From NCBI GenBank assembly GCA_023213395.1, contig CM041465.1, positions 51,343,741-51,407,740 of the forward strand: a DNA stretch of 64,000 nt. Direction: 5' to 3'. The notes beneath the pieces were generated by a model. That model saw nothing but the letters and a program-made list of their open reading frames with translations, searched no databases and was not told the DNA's origin. The DNA comes from Cycas panzhihuaensis (lineage: Eukaryota > Cycadophyta). Both the position numbers and the translations under genes were made by a program. This document shows positions 62,955 to 64,000 of the stretch, piece after piece. Each line of letters opens with the position of its first letter. The first letter of the stretch is position 1.

Positions 62955-64000
62955 AGTTGAATGCTCAACTCAACATAGAGGATTCAACAAATTCACAATC
63001 AAGAATAGGTACCCAATTCTAAGAATAGATGACCACCTTGATGAGTTACATGGAGCTAGGTTCTTTTTAAAAATCTCTCTGCATTCGAGCTATTACCAAA
63101 TCTGCATTAAGGCAAAGGATGTTTACAAGACAACTTTCCAAACCCACTAAAGGTTATTTGAATTTTGAGTAATGACTTTTGGCTTGACCAATGCTCTAGC
63201 CACATTCCAGAGCACCATGAACAAGGTACTAAAGCCTTTCTTATGCAAGTTTATTTTAGTATTTTTTGACGACATTTTGATTTATAGCAAAATGTGGGAA
63301 GAGCATCTAGAACATCTCAAAGTAGTATTACAAATACTAGACAGTAGTCAATTATTTGCAAAGAAGGCCAAGTGTACTTTCAGGCAAATGGAACTAGAAT
63401 ATCTAGGGCATCTTAGCACATAGGAAGGTGTCAAGATGGACCCTAAGAAGGTCCAAGCAATTATTGAATGGCGCACAAGCAATGTAACTGGCATAAGACG
63501 TTTCTTAGGTCAACTAGGTTTTTCCGTTGTTTCATCAAGAGATATGCCCATATTGCAACACCACTAACAAACCTAATGAAAAGGGAGGCATTCTCATGGG
63601 GCAAACCAATCAAGGAAGCCTTTCAAGCACTCAAGAAAACAATGATGATTACCCCAGTACTCGCCACACTAGATTTCAATCGCCCATCCATTTTGGGATG
63701 CGACACATCAAGGGTAGGCATAGGAGCAATCCTTCTCGAAGATGATAGACCACTGGCATATAAGAGTTGTAAACTGAATGCAAGAGAATGGATAAAACCC
63801 ATTCACGATAAGAAGATATTAACGATTATGCATGCAATACATCAATGGCGACAATATTTACTCAATAGCAAATTCATGGTCAAAACCAATCACAACAGTC
63901 TCAAGTACTTTCCAAACCAAATAACCTTATTACATGAACAACAAAAGTGGGTAAGCAAACTTCAGTCATTTAATTCCAATATTGCTTACAAGAAAGGAAA
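62955..64000 (+). pseudogene. Ty3/gypsy RT and RNase H fragment, cut by window end
   Basis: RT from RGFNKFTIKNRYPILRIDDH, with [40 protein letters not shown] and the active site [14 protein letters not shown] (FFDD for the usual Y/FxDD, about 63260). The connection has IRRFLGQLGF, then a frameshift near 63530. RNase H follows (GCDTSRVGIGAILLEDDRPL, SCKLNAREWIKPIHDKKILT, HQWRQYLLNSKFMVKTNHNS). The lineage looks chromoviral. Gag, protease and the start of RT are missing to the left; integrase would lie beyond the window. Confidence 0.85.

Overview
The window is repeat-rich nuclear DNA of a plant with a large genome. Almost everything recognisable is an LTR retrotransposon, mostly broken and nested. 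The plant assignment rests on the Ty1/copia and Ty3/gypsy lineages seen, on primer-binding sites matching initiator tRNA-Met, and on pieces of plant-type cellular genes (UBC16-like E2, RAD23, Ppx/GppA phosphatase). The near absence of genes and the deep nesting would suit a gymnosperm, but that is inference. No rRNA, tRNA gene or CRISPR array was seen.

Layout. 1-668: the 5' end of a minus-strand LTR element that leaves the window, inserted in the integrase of Copia-1 (669-2835, +), which is followed by Copia-2 (3247-6497, +). 6.8-12.3 kb: sparse DNA with two spliced-looking exons of a Ppx/GppA phosphatase gene (8223-8536, -) and LTR fragments. 13.0-26.7 kb: Copia-3 (-) split by a chromovirus (14428-25540, -), whose 3' LTR is split by Gypsy-M (14534-22020, TSD CTCTT). 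26.7-35.2 kb: a mostly non-coding LTR element (+) split by a young Copia-4 (27132-32357, -, TSD GTACT, LTRs differing at 1 of 205 sites). It also carries a GC-rich 498-bp foldback element and is cut by a tandem-repeat LTR. 35.2-48.6 kb: remnants of two minus-strand Copia elements, one of which is split in its RNase H by the 10.5-kb Gypsy-N (36187-46719, TSD TGAAA). 48.6-58.9 kb: two Copia-A copies placed tail to tail, the right one split by a 4.9-kb element (52189-57112, TSD GTTTC) that carries cellular gene pieces. 59.1-64.0 kb: Copia-G (+) and a Gypsy pol fragment (+) running off the end.

Most notable. (1) The 52189-57112 element holds antisense copies of a UBC16-like ubiquitin-conjugating enzyme (catalytic Cys changed, middle deleted) and of the RAD23 C-terminus, both from the ubiquitin-proteasome system. 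(2) Gypsy-M and Gypsy-N form a family with several unusual traits: a gag with about four zinc knuckles, a second gag-like module between protease and reverse transcriptase (in N), a primer site matching tRNA-Glu, a GTAC-rich tandem repeat after integrase, and a long extra ORF with a coiled-coil tail before the 3' LTR. (3) GTACG/CCGTACAA motifs cluster in the leaders of an unrelated Copia family and match the plant SBP-box site.

The coding regions work as retroelement polyproteins: gag packages RNA; protease, reverse transcriptase, RNase H and integrase copy and insert it. Nearly all carry stops, frameshifts or lost catalytic residues. Only Copia-4 looks recent.
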